A stretch of DNA of 64,000 nt from Thiocapsa roseopersicina (GTDB taxonomy: Bacteria; Pseudomonadota; Gammaproteobacteria; Chromatiales; Chromatiaceae): assembly GCF_900106925.1 (NCBI RefSeq), contig NZ_FNNZ01000016.1, positions 1 to 64,000 on the forward strand, written 5' to 3'. Of this stretch, positions 63,033 to 64,000 are shown in pieces. The notes beneath the pieces were generated by a model. It was not told where the DNA came from. It saw only the letters and a list, made by a program, of their open reading frames with translations, and ran no database searches. The first letter of the stretch is position 1, and each line of letters starts with the position of its first letter. Made by a program: the position numbers and the translations under genes.

Positions 63033-64000
63033 ATGTCCCATACGCTCGTGCGCTACTCGAAGGTCGTCGAGATCGTCGGCGACCTCCTCAAGGTCCTGGT
63101 TCCGCCCCCGGTGTCCGAGCAGGGCCAACGGGTCGCGTTCGGCGACCTGGGATTGGTCGAGGACCCGAGCGGTTTCAAATCGATGGCGCGCGTGATCAGG
63201 CTCGAAGGCGAGCTGGTGTCGCTTCAGGTCTTCTCGGGGACGAAGGGACTCTCCACGCAGGCGTCGGTCCGCTTCCTCGGTCATCCGATGCGGGTGACCT
63301 ACTCGCCGAACATCCTGGGTCGCGTCTTCCGCGGCGACGGCACCCCCTTCGATACCGGACCTGGGCTCGCTCAAGACCCCAAGATCGAGATCGACGGCCC
63401 CTCGGCAAACCCGGCGCGACGCTCGCTCGCATCCAAGATGGTGCGCACCGACGTCCCGATGATCGACATCTTCAACTCACTGGTGGAGAGTCAGAAGATC
63501 CCGATCTTCTCGGTCGCCGGCGAGCCCTACAACGCCCTGCTCGCACGCATCGGCATCCAGGCGGATGCGGACATCGTCGTCTTTGGCGGACTCGGGCTCA
63601 TCTTCGATGACTATCACTTCTTTCTGCGTCGCTTCGAGGACGCGGGCGTGTTTGCCCGCACCGTCATGTTCGTCAACCTCGCCTCCGACCCCGTGGTCGA
63701 GCGCCTGCTGGTTCCCGATATGGCCCTTGCGGTCGCGGAGCGGTTCGCGGTCGAGGAGGGCAAGCGTGTCCTCGTCTTACTGAGCGACATGACCGTCTAT
63801 GCCGACGCCATGAAGGAGGTGGGTATCGCGATGGAGGCCGTGCCGTCCAATCGCGGCTACATGGGCGATCTCTATTCTCAACTTGCGCGACGTTACGAGA
63901 AGGCCGCCGACTTCAAGGACGGCGGCTCGCTCACCATCCTCACCGTGACCACCATGCCGGGAGGCGATGTCACGCACCCGGTGCCGGACAACACCGGCTA
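63033..64000 (+). CDS. atpB: V-type ATP synthase/ATPase subunit B (partial, runs off right edge)
   Basis: About 322 residues are visible. The protein is the non-catalytic B subunit of a V/A-type rotary ATPase: [51 protein letters not shown] and the modified P-loop region of B subunits ([13 protein letters not shown] in place of a Walker A), then [34 protein letters not shown] subunits lack Walker A, as here. It appears to start the operon, since an unrelated permease precedes it. The 3' end lies beyond the window. Confidence 0.9.
   Translation, partial: MSHTLVRYSKVVEIVGDLLKVLVPPPVSEQGQRVAFGDLGLVEDPSGFKSMARVIRLEGELVSLQVFSGTKGLSTQASVRFLGHPMRVTYSPNILGRVFRGDGTPFDTGPGLAQDPKIEIDGPSANPARRSLASKMVRTDVPMIDIFNSLVESQKIPIFSVAGEPYNALLARIGIQADADIVVFGGLGLIFDDYHFFLRRFEDAGVFARTVMFVNLASDPVVERLLVPDMALAVAERFAVEEGKRVLVLLSDMTVYADAMKEVGIAMEAVPSNRGYMGDLYSQLARRYEKAADFKDGGSLTILTVTTMPGGDVTHPVPDNTG

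Overview
The window looks like chromosomal DNA of a high-GC gammaproteobacterium, probably a sulfur-oxidising member of the Chromatiales/Chromatiaceae. This is inferred from gene content: fused CoA-disulfide reductase/rhodanese, SoxH-like metallo-hydrolase, V-type ATPase subunit B, DUF3581 and baeRF proteins, DUF1656-HlyD-FUSC efflux operon, and FtsX-type exporters. No marker gene in the window fixes the genus. Most genes are ordinary housekeeping or accessory metabolism in short operons, with no long prophage or ICE.

Region by region. 0-10 kb: a sensor protein cut off inside its HAMP domain, a CTP-dependent riboflavin-kinase-like (DUF120) protein, a secreted beta-helix-like repeat protein, galE, a transglutaminase-like protease, a PhoPQ-type two-component operon led by two small exported proteins, and malate synthase G. 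10-15.3 kb: a large PAS-GGDEF-EAL protein whose stop overlaps the start of a Vsr endonuclease gene, followed by a C5-cytosine DNA methyltransferase. 15.9-18.2 kb: two AT-rich ORFs, each followed by an integron-type attC site (79 and 58 bp), with no integrase in view. This is a small cluster of gene cassettes (CALIN), followed directly by an IS110-family element, a nested tandem duplication and a TauD-like dioxygenase bracketed by direct repeats. 22-35.6 kb: WD40 protein, acetolactate-synthase-like enzyme, Aae-like efflux operon, HdeD, universal stress protein, baeRF3 protein, and two divergently transcribed CoA-disulfide-reductase-type flavoproteins.

35.7-47 kb: a phosphate acetyl/butyryltransferase gene bracketed by near-identical inverted 85-bp repeats, a Phd/ParE toxin-antitoxin pair, SLC13 transporter, acetoacetate CoA-transferase (two subunits), 3-hydroxybutyrate dehydrogenase, a HigBA-type pair, a solitary type I-E CRISPR repeat, DUF3581 and a GntP-family permease. 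Together the CoA-transferase, 3-hydroxybutyrate dehydrogenase and permeases fit oxidation of 3-hydroxybutyrate/acetoacetate. 47-64 kb: cardiolipin synthase, HlyD plus FtsX-type permease without an ATPase, SoxH-like hydrolase, fumarase C, phospholipase-D-like protein, beta-carbonic anhydrase, rpmB-rpmG, tRNA-Cys and tRNA-Leu, a complete four-gene MacAB-like exporter, and the 5' part of a V-type ATPase subunit B gene running off the right edge.

The most unusual signals are the two attC-bounded cassettes, and a family of 84-85 bp elements with TAAACCGCG termini. The latter occur at several gene ends, three times as a pair in opposite orientation separated by exactly 23 AT-rich bases, and in three cases supply the stop codon of the neighbouring gene.
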